Below are positions 1 through 9,344 of a DNA stretch of 64,000 bases, piece after piece; positions within the stretch are counted from its first letter, which is position 1; each line of letters begins with the position of its first letter. This stretch comes from Hydrogenophilales bacterium 28-61-23. Its GTDB lineage: Bacteria > Pseudomonadota > Gammaproteobacteria > Burkholderiales > Thiobacillaceae. The notes below the pieces were generated by a model that was not told where the DNA came from, made no database searches, and worked only from the letters and a program-made list of their open reading frames with translations. The stretch lies in the NCBI GenBank assembly GCA_002281555.1, contig NCGJ01000005.1:169812-233811 (forward strand). Reading direction: 5' to 3'. Position numbers and translations under genes: made by a program.

Positions 1-1
1 C

Positions 2-835
2 GCGCTGTTTCCACATCTGAGCGTCGGCCAGAACGTCGCGTTTCCGCTGCGCATGGCCGGGGTCGCCGAGACCGAGTTGCGGCGCCGCGTGCGCGAGACG
101 CTGGAGCAGGTGCATCTGGCCGAACTGGCCGAGCATTACCCGCATGAAATTTCCGGCGGCCAGAAGCAGCGCGTGGCGCTGGCGCGCGGTCTGGTCAACC
201 GGCCGCGCCTGTTGTTGCTGGACGAACCGCTTGGCGCGCTCGATCTGAAATTGCGCGAGGAAATGCAGCTGGAGCTGATCAAGCTGCAACGCGAGGTCGG
301 CGTCACCTTCGTCTTCGTCACCCACGCGCAACCGGAGGCGCTGGCCCTGTCGCACCGCATCGCGGTGATGAACCGGGGCCGCATCGAGCAATTGGACGAA
401 CCCTCACGCATCTACAGTTTTCCGAGCAACCGTTTCGTCGCGGATTTCATCGGCAATTGCAATCTGCTCGAAGCCGCCGTGATCGAACGGCGCGACGGCC
501 TGCTGCGCCTGGCTGCGGCCGGGCTGGGGGAAATTCGGGCGCCGGCCTCGGATGCTGAGAAGGCGGGCGACAAGGGCGTGCTCGCGCTGCGCCCGGAGCA
601 GGTACGAATCGGCGCCGCCAACAGTGCCTCGGACGACGCAAACCGCTTCCCCGGCACGGTGCGCGACTTCCTCTATGTCGGCGACGTCACCACCTATCAG
701 GTCGCGCTCGACAACGGCTGCCAACTAGCGGCGCTGCGCCCCAACGACGCCCCCGGCCGGGCCCGCTTCTTCGAGGTCGGCGACCGTGTCACGCTGAGTT
801 GGGCTGCTGACGCAGGGCACTATGTCCGAGACTAA
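2..835 (+). CDS. potA: Polyamine ABC transporter ATP-binding protein (5' end outside window)
   Basis: This is the ATPase that powers spermidine/putrescine import on the cytoplasmic face of the PotBC channel. The reading frame is open from base 2, so the start codon and Walker A lie outside the window; 277 residues are visible. The ABC signature ISGGQKQR, the Walker B LLLLDEP with D-loop (GALD) and the switch histidine in VTHAQPEAL are all present. The last ~100 residues form a TOBE-like regulatory domain containing LRPEQVRIG. The stop overlaps potB by 14 bp, which indicates translational coupling in a potABCD operon. The ATPase subunit alone could serve other MOI-type importers; the potBCD neighbours decide the assignment. 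Confidence 0.93.
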   Translation, partial: ALFPHLSVGQNVAFPLRMAGVAETELRRRVRETLEQVHLAELAEHYPHEISGGQKQRVALARGLVNRPRLLLLDEPLGALDLKLREEMQLELIKLQREVGVTFVFVTHAQPEALALSHRIAVMNRGRIEQLDEPSRIYSFPSNRFVADFIGNCNLLEAAVIERRDGLLRLAAAGLGEIRAPASDAEKAGDKGVLALRPEQVRIGAANSASDDANRFPGTVRDFLYVGDVTTYQVALDNGCQLAALRPNDAPGRARFFEVGDRVTLSWAADAGHYVRD

Positions 836-1718
836 GGACAATCGACTTGCCCGCTGGGCCATCACCGCACCGCCGACGCTGTTCCTGCTCGCCTTCTTCC
901 TGGTTCCGGCGCTGATCGTGGTGCTGGCCTCGTTCCAGTACCCCGGCGAATTCGGCGGCCTAGCACCGCTGTTCGATCACGGCGACGGGCGCGAACATGG
1001 CCTCACCCTGGAGAACTACCGGTTCTTTGCCAGCGATTTCCTGTTCACGGAAATCTTCCTGCGCTCGTTTGCCGTGGCGACGGCCTCGACGCTGATCTGT
1101 CTGGTCATGGCCTACCCGGTGGCCTGGTTGATCGCGCGGAGCCCGAAGCGGCACCGCGACTTGTTGGTGCTGCTGGTGATCCTGCCCTTCGCCAGCAACT
1201 TCCTGATCCGCGTCTACGCCTGGATGATCATCCTGGGGCCGCAGGCGGCGCTGGCGCGGATGTTCAACGGCGTGCTTGGCGCCTTCGGTCTGGAGCCGGT
1301 CAGCCTGCTGTTTTCGCCATTCGCGGTGCTGGTCGGCATGGTTTACGTGCATTTGCCGTTCATGATCCTGCCGCTCTACACCAACCTGGAAAAACACGAC
1401 CCGGTGCTGCTCGACGCCGCGCAGGACTTGGGCGCCAACGCCTGGCAGCGCTTCTGGCGGGTGACCTGGTCGCTGTCGCTGCCCGGCGTGTTTTCCGGCT
1501 CGGCGCTGGTGTTCATCCCGGTGTTGGGCATGTTCGCGATTCCCGACATCCTCGGCGGCACCCGCGACATGCTGATCGGCAACCTGATCAAGGACCAGTT
1601 CCTCGGCGTGCGCGACTGGCCGTTCGGCGCGACGCTGTCGATTGTGCTGACACTTTGTGTGCTGGCGCTGGCGGGTTTCGCAGCCTGGGCCGGGAAGGCG
1701 AGGCGGGGAGGGGCATGA
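822..1718 (+). CDS. potB: Polyamine ABC transporter permease PotB
   Basis: This 298-residue inner-membrane permease has about six hydrophobic segments, the first at residues ~15-38. The cytoplasmic EAA loop that docks on PotA is recognisable near residues 196-225, where DAAQDLGANAWQRFWRV holds the conserved alanine and glycine. Length and topology fit PotB of the spermidine/putrescine system. The start codon lies inside the end of potA, and potC begins 3 bp after the stop, so the four genes are almost certainly one transcript. With PotC it forms the heterodimeric channel. Confidence 0.92.
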   Translation: MSETKDNRLARWAITAPPTLFLLAFFLVPALIVVLASFQYPGEFGGLAPLFDHGDGREHGLTLENYRFFASDFLFTEIFLRSFAVATASTLICLVMAYPVAWLIARSPKRHRDLLVLLVILPFASNFLIRVYAWMIILGPQAALARMFNGVLGAFGLEPVSLLFSPFAVLVGMVYVHLPFMILPLYTNLEKHDPVLLDAAQDLGANAWQRFWRVTWSLSLPGVFSGSALVFIPVLGMFAIPDILGGTRDMLIGNLIKDQFLGVRDWPFGATLSIVLTLCVLALAGFAAWAGKARRGGA

Positions 1719-1721
1719 AAA

Positions 1722-2501
1722 ATGCGTAAATTGCCCCTCTGGCTGCAACTCGCCGCAGCCGCCACCTTCGCTTTCCTCTATCTGCCGCTGGTCGTGGTGG
1801 TGGCGTATTCGTTCAACGACTCGCGCCTCAACGCCGAGTGGGTCGGCTTCACACTGGACTGGTACCGGGTGCTGTTCGCCGACGAAGAGATGCTGCTGGC
1901 GGCGCGCAATTCGCTGTTCATCGCGCTGGTGTCGAGCCTGTGCGCCACCCTCCTCGGCACCCTGGCCGGCCTCGCCATCCATCGCTATCGCCCGCGCTGG
2001 CTGCCGTTGCTGGTGATCACGCCGGTGGCGATGCCGGAAATCCTGCTCGGGGTGTCGCTGCTGGTGTTCTTCATCCAGGTGTTGCATCTGACTTTGGGGC
2101 TGCTCTCGGTGGTGCTGGCGCACATCACGTTTTCCATCGGCTTCGTCGCGATCATCGTGCGGGCGCGGCTGGCCGGCATGGACGAAAGCATCTTCGAGGC
2201 GGCGCGCGACCTCGGCGCCTCCCCGTGGGCAACCTTCCGCCTGGTGACGTTTCCGCTGATCCTGCCTGCGGTGGTGGCCGGCTTCCTGATGTCGTTCACG
2301 CTGTCCATCGACGACTTCGTCATTACCTTCTTTACTGCCGGGGTGGGTGTGTCGACGCTGCCGTTGCAGATCTATTCGATGATCAAGATCGCCGTGACCC
2401 CGGAGGTGAACGCCGTCTCGACGCTGCTGATGCTGTTGACGCTGGTGCTGGTGATCGTCGCCTCGCGGCTGGACAAGAGCTTCATGAAGGGAGGCGCGTG
2501 A
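1722..2501 (+). CDS. potC: Polyamine ABC transporter permease PotC
   Basis: This 259-residue permease is the second channel subunit of the polyamine importer. It has an N-terminal membrane segment at residues ~8-28 and an EAA loop near residue 160 (EAARDLGASPWATFRLV). The segment SIDDFVITFF is characteristic of PotC/PotI proteins. It follows potB by 3 bp. Its TGA stop shares a base with the ATG of potD (TGATG at 2499-2503), which indicates coupled translation. Confidence 0.93.
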   Translation: MRKLPLWLQLAAAATFAFLYLPLVVVVAYSFNDSRLNAEWVGFTLDWYRVLFADEEMLLAARNSLFIALVSSLCATLLGTLAGLAIHRYRPRWLPLLVITPVAMPEILLGVSLLVFFIQVLHLTLGLLSVVLAHITFSIGFVAIIVRARLAGMDESIFEAARDLGASPWATFRLVTFPLILPAVVAGFLMSFTLSIDDFVITFFTAGVGVSTLPLQIYSMIKIAVTPEVNAVSTLLMLLTLVLVIVASRLDKSFMKGGA

Positions 2502-3562
2502 TGCGTTGGTTGCTGTTGATCTTCTACGTCGGCTCCAGTTACGCCACCGATACCCTGTATCTCTACAACTGGAACAACTACATCTCCAACGCCACCGTCG
2601 CTCGCTTCGAGGCGCGCTGCGGCTGCAAGCTGGTGCGGGACTATTACGCCGACAACGAGGAAATGCTGGCCAAGCTGGCGGCGGGCGCGTCCGGCTACGA
2701 CCTGATCGTGCCCACCGGCAACGCGGTGGAAGCGCTGCTGCGCTCGAATCAGTTACGGCCGCTGGACAAAACGAAGCTGAACAATCTGGGCAACCTCAAG
2801 CCGGAATTCCTCAACGCCTTCTTCGATCCCGGAAACCGTTATTCAGTCCCCTACGCCTACACGGTGACGCTGCTCGGCTACAACGTCGAGAAGCTGCGCG
2901 CGCTGAATCTGCCGACCGACACCTGGGCGTTGATTTTCGAGCCGCGCTATCTGGAGAAACTCAAGGGCCGGGTCACCGTGCTGGATTCGCAACGCGAACT
3001 GATGGCCGCCGCGCTGCGCTACCTGGGCTATTCGGCGAATGACGCCGACGAAACGAAATGGCAACAAGCGCGCGATCTGATCCTGCGCGCCAAGCCGTAC
3101 TGGGCGGCGTTCAATGCGTCGAGTTACATCAAGGAACTGACGGTGGGCAACATCTGGCTGGCGCACGGCTATTCCAGCGACATGTTCCAGGCACGCGCCG
3201 ATGCCGAAAAGGCCGGGCGGCCGTTCCACATCGGCTATTCGATTCCGCGCGAAGGCGCCGTGCTGGCGCTCGATTCGATGGTGCTGCACAAGACCGGCCG
3301 CCAGCCGGAACTGGCGCTGCGTTTCATCGACTTCATGCTGGAAGGGCCGAACTCGGCCGAACTGACCAACCTGATCGGTTCCGGCAACCCCAACCAGGCC
3401 GCGATGCGCTACATCGATGCACGTTTTTTTCAGACAAACGCCGATAATCGCGCGGTTTTTCCGGATGCGTCGGCCATGCGCCGCCTGGAAATGCTGCGCG
3501 ACCTGGACCGCAAGCAGCGCCGCGTGCTGAACCGCATCTGGACGGAAATCAAACTGCGTTGA
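2501..3562 (+). CDS. potD: Periplasmic polyamine-binding protein PotD
   Basis: This is the solute-binding protein that delivers spermidine or putrescine to PotBC. It is 353 residues with a short secretion signal (MRWLLLIFYVGSSYA, cleavage near residue 15), then the family opening TLYLYNWNNYIS and the polyamine-site segments YDLIVPTGNAVE, WLAHGYSSDM and YSIPREGAVLALD. The frame is open much further upstream (to 1838) inside potC. The start at 2501 is chosen because it gives the signal peptide and the 1-base overlap with potC. Whether putrescine or spermidine is preferred cannot be read reliably from sequence alone. Confidence 0.92.
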   Translation: MRWLLLIFYVGSSYATDTLYLYNWNNYISNATVARFEARCGCKLVRDYYADNEEMLAKLAAGASGYDLIVPTGNAVEALLRSNQLRPLDKTKLNNLGNLKPEFLNAFFDPGNRYSVPYAYTVTLLGYNVEKLRALNLPTDTWALIFEPRYLEKLKGRVTVLDSQRELMAAALRYLGYSANDADETKWQQARDLILRAKPYWAAFNASSYIKELTVGNIWLAHGYSSDMFQARADAEKAGRPFHIGYSIPREGAVLALDSMVLHKTGRQPELALRFIDFMLEGPNSAELTNLIGSGNPNQAAMRYIDARFFQTNADNRAVFPDASAMRRLEMLRDLDRKQRRVLNRIWTEIKLR

Positions 3563-3582
3563 ACTCGTGCAAGGATTAGCTC

Positions 3583-5025
3583 ATGTTGCTTGGCTTCGTC
3601 ATTCTCTATCTGGTCGTTTCCATCGGCATCGGCATGTATGCCGCCACCAAGGTGCATAACGCGCGCGATTACATTTCCGCCGGCCGTTCGCTGCCGCTGG
3701 TCATGGTACTGGCCATGGTGTTCGCGACCTGGTTCGGCGCGGAGACGGTACTGGGCATTCCCGCCACCTTTCTCCAGGAAGATCTGGGCGGGCTGATTTC
3801 CGACCCGTTCGGCGCATCGCTGTGCCTGGTGCTGTTCGGCCTGTTCTTCGCGAAGAAGCTGTACCGGATGAATCTGATGACCATCGCGGACTATTACCGG
3901 GAGCGCTACGACCGCCGCGTCGAAGTGGTCACCGGCGTCGCCATCGCGTTGTCCTACCTGGGCTGGGTCTCGGCGCAGATCACCGCGCTAGGGCTGGTGT
4001 TCAACGTGCTGTCCGACGGCCAGATCACCCAGGCGCAGGGCATCCTGATCGGCGCGGCGGTGGTGCTGATGTACACGCTGTACGGCGGCATGTGGTCGGT
4101 GGCGCTGACTACTTTCTTCCAGATGATCGTCATCGTGCTCGGCCTGTTCTACATCGCCTGGCTGATCTCCGGCCTGACCGGCGGCGTAGTACCCGTGCTC
4201 GAACATGCCGCCGCCAACGACAAGTTTCATTTCTGGCCGGAGTTGAACGCGGTGGCCATGGTGGCGTTCATATCCGGCCTGCTGACCATGGGCTTCGGCT
4301 CGATTCCACAGCAGGATGTGTTCCAGCGCGCCAACGCGTCGAAGAATGAAAACGTCGCGGTGTGGGGCACTGTGCTGGGCGGCGTCGCCTATTTTCTGTT
4401 CGCCGCCGTGCCGTTGTTCCTGGCTTACTCGGCCAACCTGATCGACCCGGCGTTGACCGCGAAATGGCTGGCCGGGGACAGCCAGAAGCTGCTGCCGGAA
4501 CTGGTCAAGGGCCATCTGCCGCTGGCGGCACAGGTGATTTTTTACGGCGCGCTGCTGTCGGTGATCATGTCCACCGCCTCCGGCACGCTCCTGGCGCCAT
4601 CGGTGACGATTTCGGAAAACGTGCTCAAGGGCTTCGTCACCCGGCGCAAGCACATGTCGGAACAGAAACTGCTGGTGATAACCCGTTGGGTGGTGGGCTG
4701 TTTTTCGGTGCTGGTGACGCTCTACGCGCTATGGGCGCTGGGCGAGTCGACCGGCATTCATCAAATGGTGGAGAACGCCTACAAGGTCACGCTGGTGGTG
4801 GCTTTCGTGCCGCTGGTGGCCGGCTTGTACTGGCGGCGCGCCAGCACGCCGGGCGCTTATCTGGCGATCGGGCTCGGCTTGCTGACCTGGCTGCCGCTCG
4901 AGTTTTTCCTGCCGGACGGCGCGATTCCGCCGCAGTTCGCCGGTTTTCTGGCGGCTTGCGCGGGCATGATCGCGGGGTCTTATCTGTATGCACCGTCCCG
5001 CCCACAACTCAAGCCGCACGCCTGA
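3583..5025 (+). CDS. Sodium:solute symporter (SSS family)
   Basis: This 480-residue membrane protein has about 13 hydrophobic segments. It shows the SSS hallmarks: an N-terminal helix, the R-D-Y-x-x-A-G-R loop after helix 1, and the FATWFGAETVLG helix with the unwound GAE core. It is a cation-coupled symporter; the substrate is not evident. It starts 20 bp after potD behind an AAGGA Shine-Dalgarno, so it may be the fifth gene of the pot operon and could carry a related amine or amino acid. That link rests on position only. Confidence 0.85.
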   Translation: MLLGFVILYLVVSIGIGMYAATKVHNARDYISAGRSLPLVMVLAMVFATWFGAETVLGIPATFLQEDLGGLISDPFGASLCLVLFGLFFAKKLYRMNLMTIADYYRERYDRRVEVVTGVAIALSYLGWVSAQITALGLVFNVLSDGQITQAQGILIGAAVVLMYTLYGGMWSVALTTFFQMIVIVLGLFYIAWLISGLTGGVVPVLEHAAANDKFHFWPELNAVAMVAFISGLLTMGFGSIPQQDVFQRANASKNENVAVWGTVLGGVAYFLFAAVPLFLAYSANLIDPALTAKWLAGDSQKLLPELVKGHLPLAAQVIFYGALLSVIMSTASGTLLAPSVTISENVLKGFVTRRKHMSEQKLLVITRWVVGCFSVLVTLYALWALGESTGIHQMVENAYKVTLVVAFVPLVAGLYWRRASTPGAYLAIGLGLLTWLPLEFFLPDGAIPPQFAGFLAACAGMIAGSYLYAPSRPQLKPHA

Positions 5026-5101
5026 TCAATAATGCATAGTTTTGGGAAATGCAGCTTGCAGGTTCAAACTGGCGTCGTAAAGCCGGCTTGAGTCGTCCAC
5101 C

Positions 5102-5878
5102 ATGAAAATCATTCCAATCCCGATCCCGTCGCCCAAGACCAAGGTCATCAAATGCCGGCACTGTGGAAGTACCGAGGTACGCCCATCCCATAAATCGTCG
5201 GGCACCGGCTCACGCATCACCTATCGCTGCCTAGCCTGCAAACGCCATTTCAGAGTCGGCTCGCAGCTCCCGAATATAAAAATCGTTGTCGCGGGCGGCG
5301 CGATCCTCGCCGTGCTTCTGATCGCATCGGCGGCAATCTTTTTTAGCGCGGAATCGGATGACCCGCTCAATCAGCCCGATGCCGATGTGCACAATCGCGC
5401 GGCGATGACCCAAGCGCAGCGGAAAGCCAGGCAGGGCGATAGCCAGGCTCAATACCAGCTGGGCTGGTTCCACTGGCAGAACGCCGAATACCAGCAAGCC
5501 TACAAGTGGCTTAAAGCCGCCGCCGACCAGGGCCATACCGAGGCCGAATACCTGCTTGGCATGGCTTATCTGAACGGGCGCGGCACCGTACAAAACTACC
5601 GCGACGCCATGGCCATGTTCAGCAAATCCGCCCTGCGCGGCCACATGGAGGCGCAGTACCACTTGGGCATTATTTACCGCGACGGTTTGTCCACTCCGCC
5701 CGACAAGGAATCGGCTTACCTCTGGCTCAACATCGCGGCCGCGGACGGCCACGAAGAAGCCCTTCAATATCGCGACAAGCTCGCCTTGGCCATGACCACG
5801 GAAGAGATCACCCGCGCCCAGGAAGCCAGCGCGCGGACGATTAGCCAGATCGCCGGCGCAAAAGCGGGCAAACCGTAA
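5102..5878 (+). CDS. Membrane-anchored zinc-ribbon protein with Sel1 repeats
   Basis: This 258-residue protein has three parts. The N-terminal cytoplasmic zinc-ribbon-like domain uses Cys18-x2-Cys21 and Cys43-x2-Cys46. One transmembrane helix spans ~60-82. A periplasmic run of about four Sel1/TPR-like helical repeats (residues ~112-235) carries the recurring A-x-Y-x-L-G pattern (AQYQLGWFHW, AEYLLGMAYL, AQYHLGIIYR). Sel1 proteins are protein-protein adaptors; no enzymatic motif is present. The zinc ribbon fused to an exported Sel1 array is a less common layout. No clear operon partner: it follows the symporter by 76 bp. Confidence 0.72.
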   Translation: MKIIPIPIPSPKTKVIKCRHCGSTEVRPSHKSSGTGSRITYRCLACKRHFRVGSQLPNIKIVVAGGAILAVLLIASAAIFFSAESDDPLNQPDADVHNRAAMTQAQRKARQGDSQAQYQLGWFHWQNAEYQQAYKWLKAAADQGHTEAEYLLGMAYLNGRGTVQNYRDAMAMFSKSALRGHMEAQYHLGIIYRDGLSTPPDKESAYLWLNIAAADGHEEALQYRDKLALAMTTEEITRAQEASARTISQIAGAKAGKP

Positions 5879-5995
5879 TCCCGGCCCGCCGAATGGGCAT
5901 AGCCCGCGAGCCTTCTGCGATCCTGGCGCTGAACTCGCGCGGACGCTGTCGACAAACTCGGGTAGGCTTGCCGCCGGATCAAACCGGAGCCTGAT

Positions 5996-7069
5996 GTGGC
6001 AAGGTCGCTCGCCAAGGCCGGCAATCGCAGCCGGCTGAAAACCTTCAACGCGCTGTATCTGGTGTTTCTCGCCATCGCCAGCCTGTATCCGCTTACCGGC
6101 TGGCTGCCGCTGCACACCTGGTCGGCCGACTTCCTCTCCGCCGCCTGGCCGCGTTACATCACGCGCACCGACCTTGCCACCAATCTGATTGTTTATGTCC
6201 CGCTCGGCTACGGCCTGGCGCTCTGGTTCGCGACCCCCGGCCATGGCGCGCGCGGCGTGCTGACCGCAACCGGCGGCGGCATCTTGCTGAGCCTGCTGCT
6301 GGAAAGTGGGCAGGCCTTGCTGCCCGGTCGGATCGCCTCCAATCTGGATATGCTGGTCAATGGACTGGGCACGCTGACCGGCGCCCTGCTTGTCCTGCAC
6401 CACGGCCGCTGGCTGCGGGCAGGGCGGGTGTTGCAGGGCTGGCGAATGCGCTGGTTTCATGCCGGCCTCGCGACAAATATCGGCCTGGCGATATTGCTGC
6501 TCTGGTTTATCGCCCAATTCGCGCTGTTGCCGTTTCCCGGCATAGGCTGGCTGGAGTTGCATCTGCGCCCGATCGACACGCCGCCCGACGCGCTGGACAA
6601 AATCAATCTGTCCTGGTTCGCGGCGGTGTTTCTCGAAATGGCGGTGCTTGGCGCTTTTGCCGCCAACCTGCTGCGGCCGGGACGTTATGTCGGCGCCATG
6701 CTGCTGTGCCTGAGCCTGGCTTTCGTGATGAAACTGCTGGCCGCGACGATACTGCTCAAACTGAAGGTCGTCGGCGGCGTCCTGTCGCTGGAAACGCTGG
6801 CCGGTTTTCTGCTCGCATTCTGGCTGCTGTTGCTGCCCGCGGTCTCCCGCCATCGAAAGTCGGTGGCGTTGACCTGCATCGCGGTACTGGTCCTGGCGCG
6901 GCTTGGGCTGGCCAACGACTTTCTGCCCCATGCCAGTTTTCTGAACATCGTCGGCCTGGCGAAACACCTGGGCGTGATCTGGCCGGTGTTGGCCGGAGTC
7001 TGGTTGCTGGCCGAACCGGCCGCCCGTAAGCCTCAGGCCGCCGCGCGCACGCTCGAGGCTCGCTCGTAA
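5996..7069 (+). CDS. VanZ-family membrane protein
   Basis: This 357-residue polytopic protein begins at a GTG codon behind CGGAG (spacing 6). The N-terminal ~130 residues match the VanZ fold: a D-x-x-x-N helix (DLATNLIVYVPLGYGLALW), then an E-x-x-Q motif (LLESGQALL) and the closing SNLDMLVNGLGTLTGALL. The remaining ~220 residues form further membrane helices. VanZ-like proteins often sit in exosortase/PEP-CTERM and polysaccharide loci, and the convergent gene 8 bp downstream is an O-antigen-ligase-like protein. The biochemical role of VanZ outside glycopeptide resistance is unknown. Confidence 0.72.
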   Translation: MARSLAKAGNRSRLKTFNALYLVFLAIASLYPLTGWLPLHTWSADFLSAAWPRYITRTDLATNLIVYVPLGYGLALWFATPGHGARGVLTATGGGILLSLLLESGQALLPGRIASNLDMLVNGLGTLTGALLVLHHGRWLRAGRVLQGWRMRWFHAGLATNIGLAILLLWFIAQFALLPFPGIGWLELHLRPIDTPPDALDKINLSWFAAVFLEMAVLGAFAANLLRPGRYVGAMLLCLSLAFVMKLLAATILLKLKVVGGVLSLETLAGFLLAFWLLLLPAVSRHRKSVALTCIAVLVLARLGLANDFLPHASFLNIVGLAKHLGVIWPVLAGVWLLAEPAARKPQAAARTLEARS

Positions 7070-7076
7070 TGGCCCT

Positions 7077-9341
7077 CTAGCGGCTCGCCCAGGCGGAACG
7101 CGACGGGCCGGATAACGCGGTCACGAATAACATCAGGTAAGCAATAAAGATCACCCGCGGCATGTCCAGCAGGCCGCCAAACAAGCCCACGGTCAGAAAA
7201 CTCGCCATGGCGGTACTGACTGTGAAACCCCAGGCGTTACCCTGCCGGGCGCGATGGACGGCGGCGGCCAGGGTAGAGGCAAGAAAACCGAGCAGGCCGA
7301 CCAGGCCCAACGCGCCTTGATCGAAATAGATATGCACCAGCAGGTTTTTGATATGCCAGGGCAGGTGATTGAAGTCGTAATACGGGAACCAGCGTTCCAT
7401 GCCGCGCGAGAAATCGCCATTGACCAGCCACTCGCGCCCTTGCGCATCTTTCAGGCTGACGTTGTCGATTTCTACCAGCGTACCCGGCCGGTTCAGATAT
7501 TCGTAGCGCCGCCAGTTCATGAACTCCAGCAGCAGGGGCTGTCGTCCGGTCCAGCCCCGTTCGCCCAGATCCCCGATGTTGAATTGCCAGCTGACCCGCC
7601 GCCATTGTCCATGGGTATTTTCGAGATGCTTGTTCAGTTCGCGGAATTGCGCGGGCGTGTCCGACTGTTGCAGGATGTTGCGCCGATACAGCATGGCGCG
7701 CAGCCAGAGACGTTCGTCATCGGTGCGGGCATCCAGCGACAAGGTGAAAGCCTCGCCTGCGGGCAATGCGACGCGTTGCGTCATGCGCGCATCCTGGCCG
7801 CCGCCCAGCGCCAGTACCGTGTTGCCGTCCGCGCCGCGTTTGAACTGATAGGTTCCGATATCGTTCTGCAACCCGGCCCAGAGATATTCCGCCGGGAATC
7901 GGCCCACCCCCATGCCGAACAACTGCGTGGTCCAATCGGCGGGCATCAGATTGAGCGCCTCATGCCAATGATTTTCGCGCGTGACCATATCGACCCGATT
8001 GCCCGCCAGACGTTTTTCCATGCGCGCGCCGAGCAATGCCGGCGTCACCACGGCAATGCAGCCGGAGACCAGCATCATGGTCAACGCCACACCCTTGTAT
8101 CCGGTCGGCGCGACCAGACGATGCCCGGACCAATAGCCGCCCGCGCCAACCAGGACGGCCAGAGCGAGCAAAGTCGATGTGGGGAAATCGGGATTCAGCC
8201 GGACGCCGTTCATTGCCCAGGCCGCCCCGACGATCGCCAGCAAGGCGAACGCCGCCCCCCAGGGCAAGCTTTTCTTCGCGCTGAATGCGCCGCCCCACAA
8301 CGCGCCGGCCCAAGCGAGCAAACCGATCAGCACCGTATAAAAACCGGCCGGGGTATAGAGCCCGACCAGGGCAAGTGGACTCAACACGCCGAGCAAGGTC
8401 AGAAAATCCTGCCGTCTCGCGGTCTTGTGAGCCGCGTGTGGAAAGAAATGCAGTCCCGCCGCCATCGCCAGGCCGGCAAACAAAGCCAGGTAGGTTGCGC
8501 GCGAGAAAGTGCAGACCACCGCATACAGCGCCAACACAAAGAACAAACCGCCCAGCCAGGCCCAACGACGTTTTTTCGCCTGCGCGGCCGCCAACAAACC
8601 GAATGGCCAGGTCATCGCCATGAAACTGTCTATCGCCTCTCCACCGGTATGCATTTCAGAAAACAGGCCGGTGATGCGGTACTTGGTGCCGAAATCGAGC
8701 AGATGCGCAACGACGGCCGCCACCGAGCCGGACTCCAGCGCCGTATTGACGACGCCGCGTTCCCACATCGCCACCAAGCCCATGGCGGCGCCGGCCGCAG
8801 CCAGGCCCCAAGCCAGCGTCATGCGGGCGCGAACATGGTCTTCGCGCAGCAACGCCACCAAACCGGGCAACAGCAACAGCGCCCAGACGAAACCTTTGGC
8901 CAGACGCACCGCATGCCAGTTGCTGTAATAGGTGGACAGCTCGATGGCATCCAGCGGCGGCAACGGCCACAGGCCGCGCAATGTACTCACCGCATAGGAA
9001 ATACTCAGCAAACCGAGGAACAGCCATTGCGCCGGGGTCAAGCGTATGCTCAGCGCATAGCGCCCCGTAGCCAGGAATACGCCGAGGCTGACGGCCAGCA
9101 CCAGGTCGTAATCTTCCAGGTACATGCTGCCACTCCAGGGCGCCAGGTTGACCAGGGCCAGCCAAAGCGGCAGCGCGAACAGCAACAGATGCGGTCGCCA
9201 CAGGCCCAATGCGGCATAAGCCAGGAGCCCGACACCGAGTTCAAACCGGGCAAAGGGGTAGGACTGCAACGCAAAACCCGCCAATGACAAACACGGCAAG
9301 GCGCACAACAAGAGAAAGAGGCGGCCGCGCGTCATGGCCAC
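7077..9341 (-). CDS. O-antigen ligase-like polytopic protein with inserted jelly-roll-like domain
   Basis: This 754-residue protein has about a dozen N-terminal membrane helices typical of the Wzy/WaaL O-antigen ligase superfamily. A long soluble segment follows (residues ~495-660), and then two final helices (LGLVGLLGFLASTLAAAV and the last ~40 residues). The soluble part contains FTLSLDART, VEIDNVSLKD and WLVNGDFSRGMERW, a pattern seen in carbohydrate-binding-like beta-sandwich domains, which would be periplasmic. The start is GTG 9341 (3 bp after the upstream gene) or ATG 9335; neither has a strong Shine-Dalgarno. The likely role is polymerising or transferring an undecaprenyl-linked glycan. 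Confidence 0.7.
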   Translation of the reverse strand: MAMTRGRLFLLLCALPCLSLAGFALQSYPFARFELGVGLLAYAALGLWRPHLLLFALPLWLALVNLAPWSGSMYLEDYDLVLAVSLGVFLATGRYALSIRLTPAQWLFLGLLSISYAVSTLRGLWPLPPLDAIELSTYYSNWHAVRLAKGFVWALLLLPGLVALLREDHVRARMTLAWGLAAAGAAMGLVAMWERGVVNTALESGSVAAVVAHLLDFGTKYRITGLFSEMHTGGEAIDSFMAMTWPFGLLAAAQAKKRRWAWLGGLFFVLALYAVVCTFSRATYLALFAGLAMAAGLHFFPHAAHKTARRQDFLTLLGVLSPLALVGLYTPAGFYTVLIGLLAWAGALWGGAFSAKKSLPWGAAFALLAIVGAAWAMNGVRLNPDFPTSTLLALAVLVGAGGYWSGHRLVAPTGYKGVALTMMLVSGCIAVVTPALLGARMEKRLAGNRVDMVTRENHWHEALNLMPADWTTQLFGMGVGRFPAEYLWAGLQNDIGTYQFKRGADGNTVLALGGGQDARMTQRVALPAGEAFTLSLDARTDDERLWLRAMLYRRNILQQSDTPAQFRELNKHLENTHGQWRRVSWQFNIGDLGERGWTGRQPLLLEFMNWRRYEYLNRPGTLVEIDNVSLKDAQGREWLVNGDFSRGMERWFPYYDFNHLPWHIKNLLVHIYFDQGALGLVGLLGFLASTLAAAVHRARQGNAWGFTVSTAMASFLTVGLFGGLLDMPRVIFIAYLMLFVTALSGPSRSAWASR

Positions 9342-9344
9342 GGC

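Noticed and set aside
5231..6967. A 578-codon minus-strand frame across the Sel1 and VanZ genes
   Set aside because: Low-complexity Gln/Arg-rich translation without a start signal; the plus-strand genes have clear membrane segments and family motifs.
7254..9287. A 677-codon open frame on the plus strand opposite the ligase-like gene
   Set aside because: It is Arg/Gln/His-rich with no domain pattern and lies exactly antisense to a well-formed membrane protein, as expected from high-GC codon shadowing.
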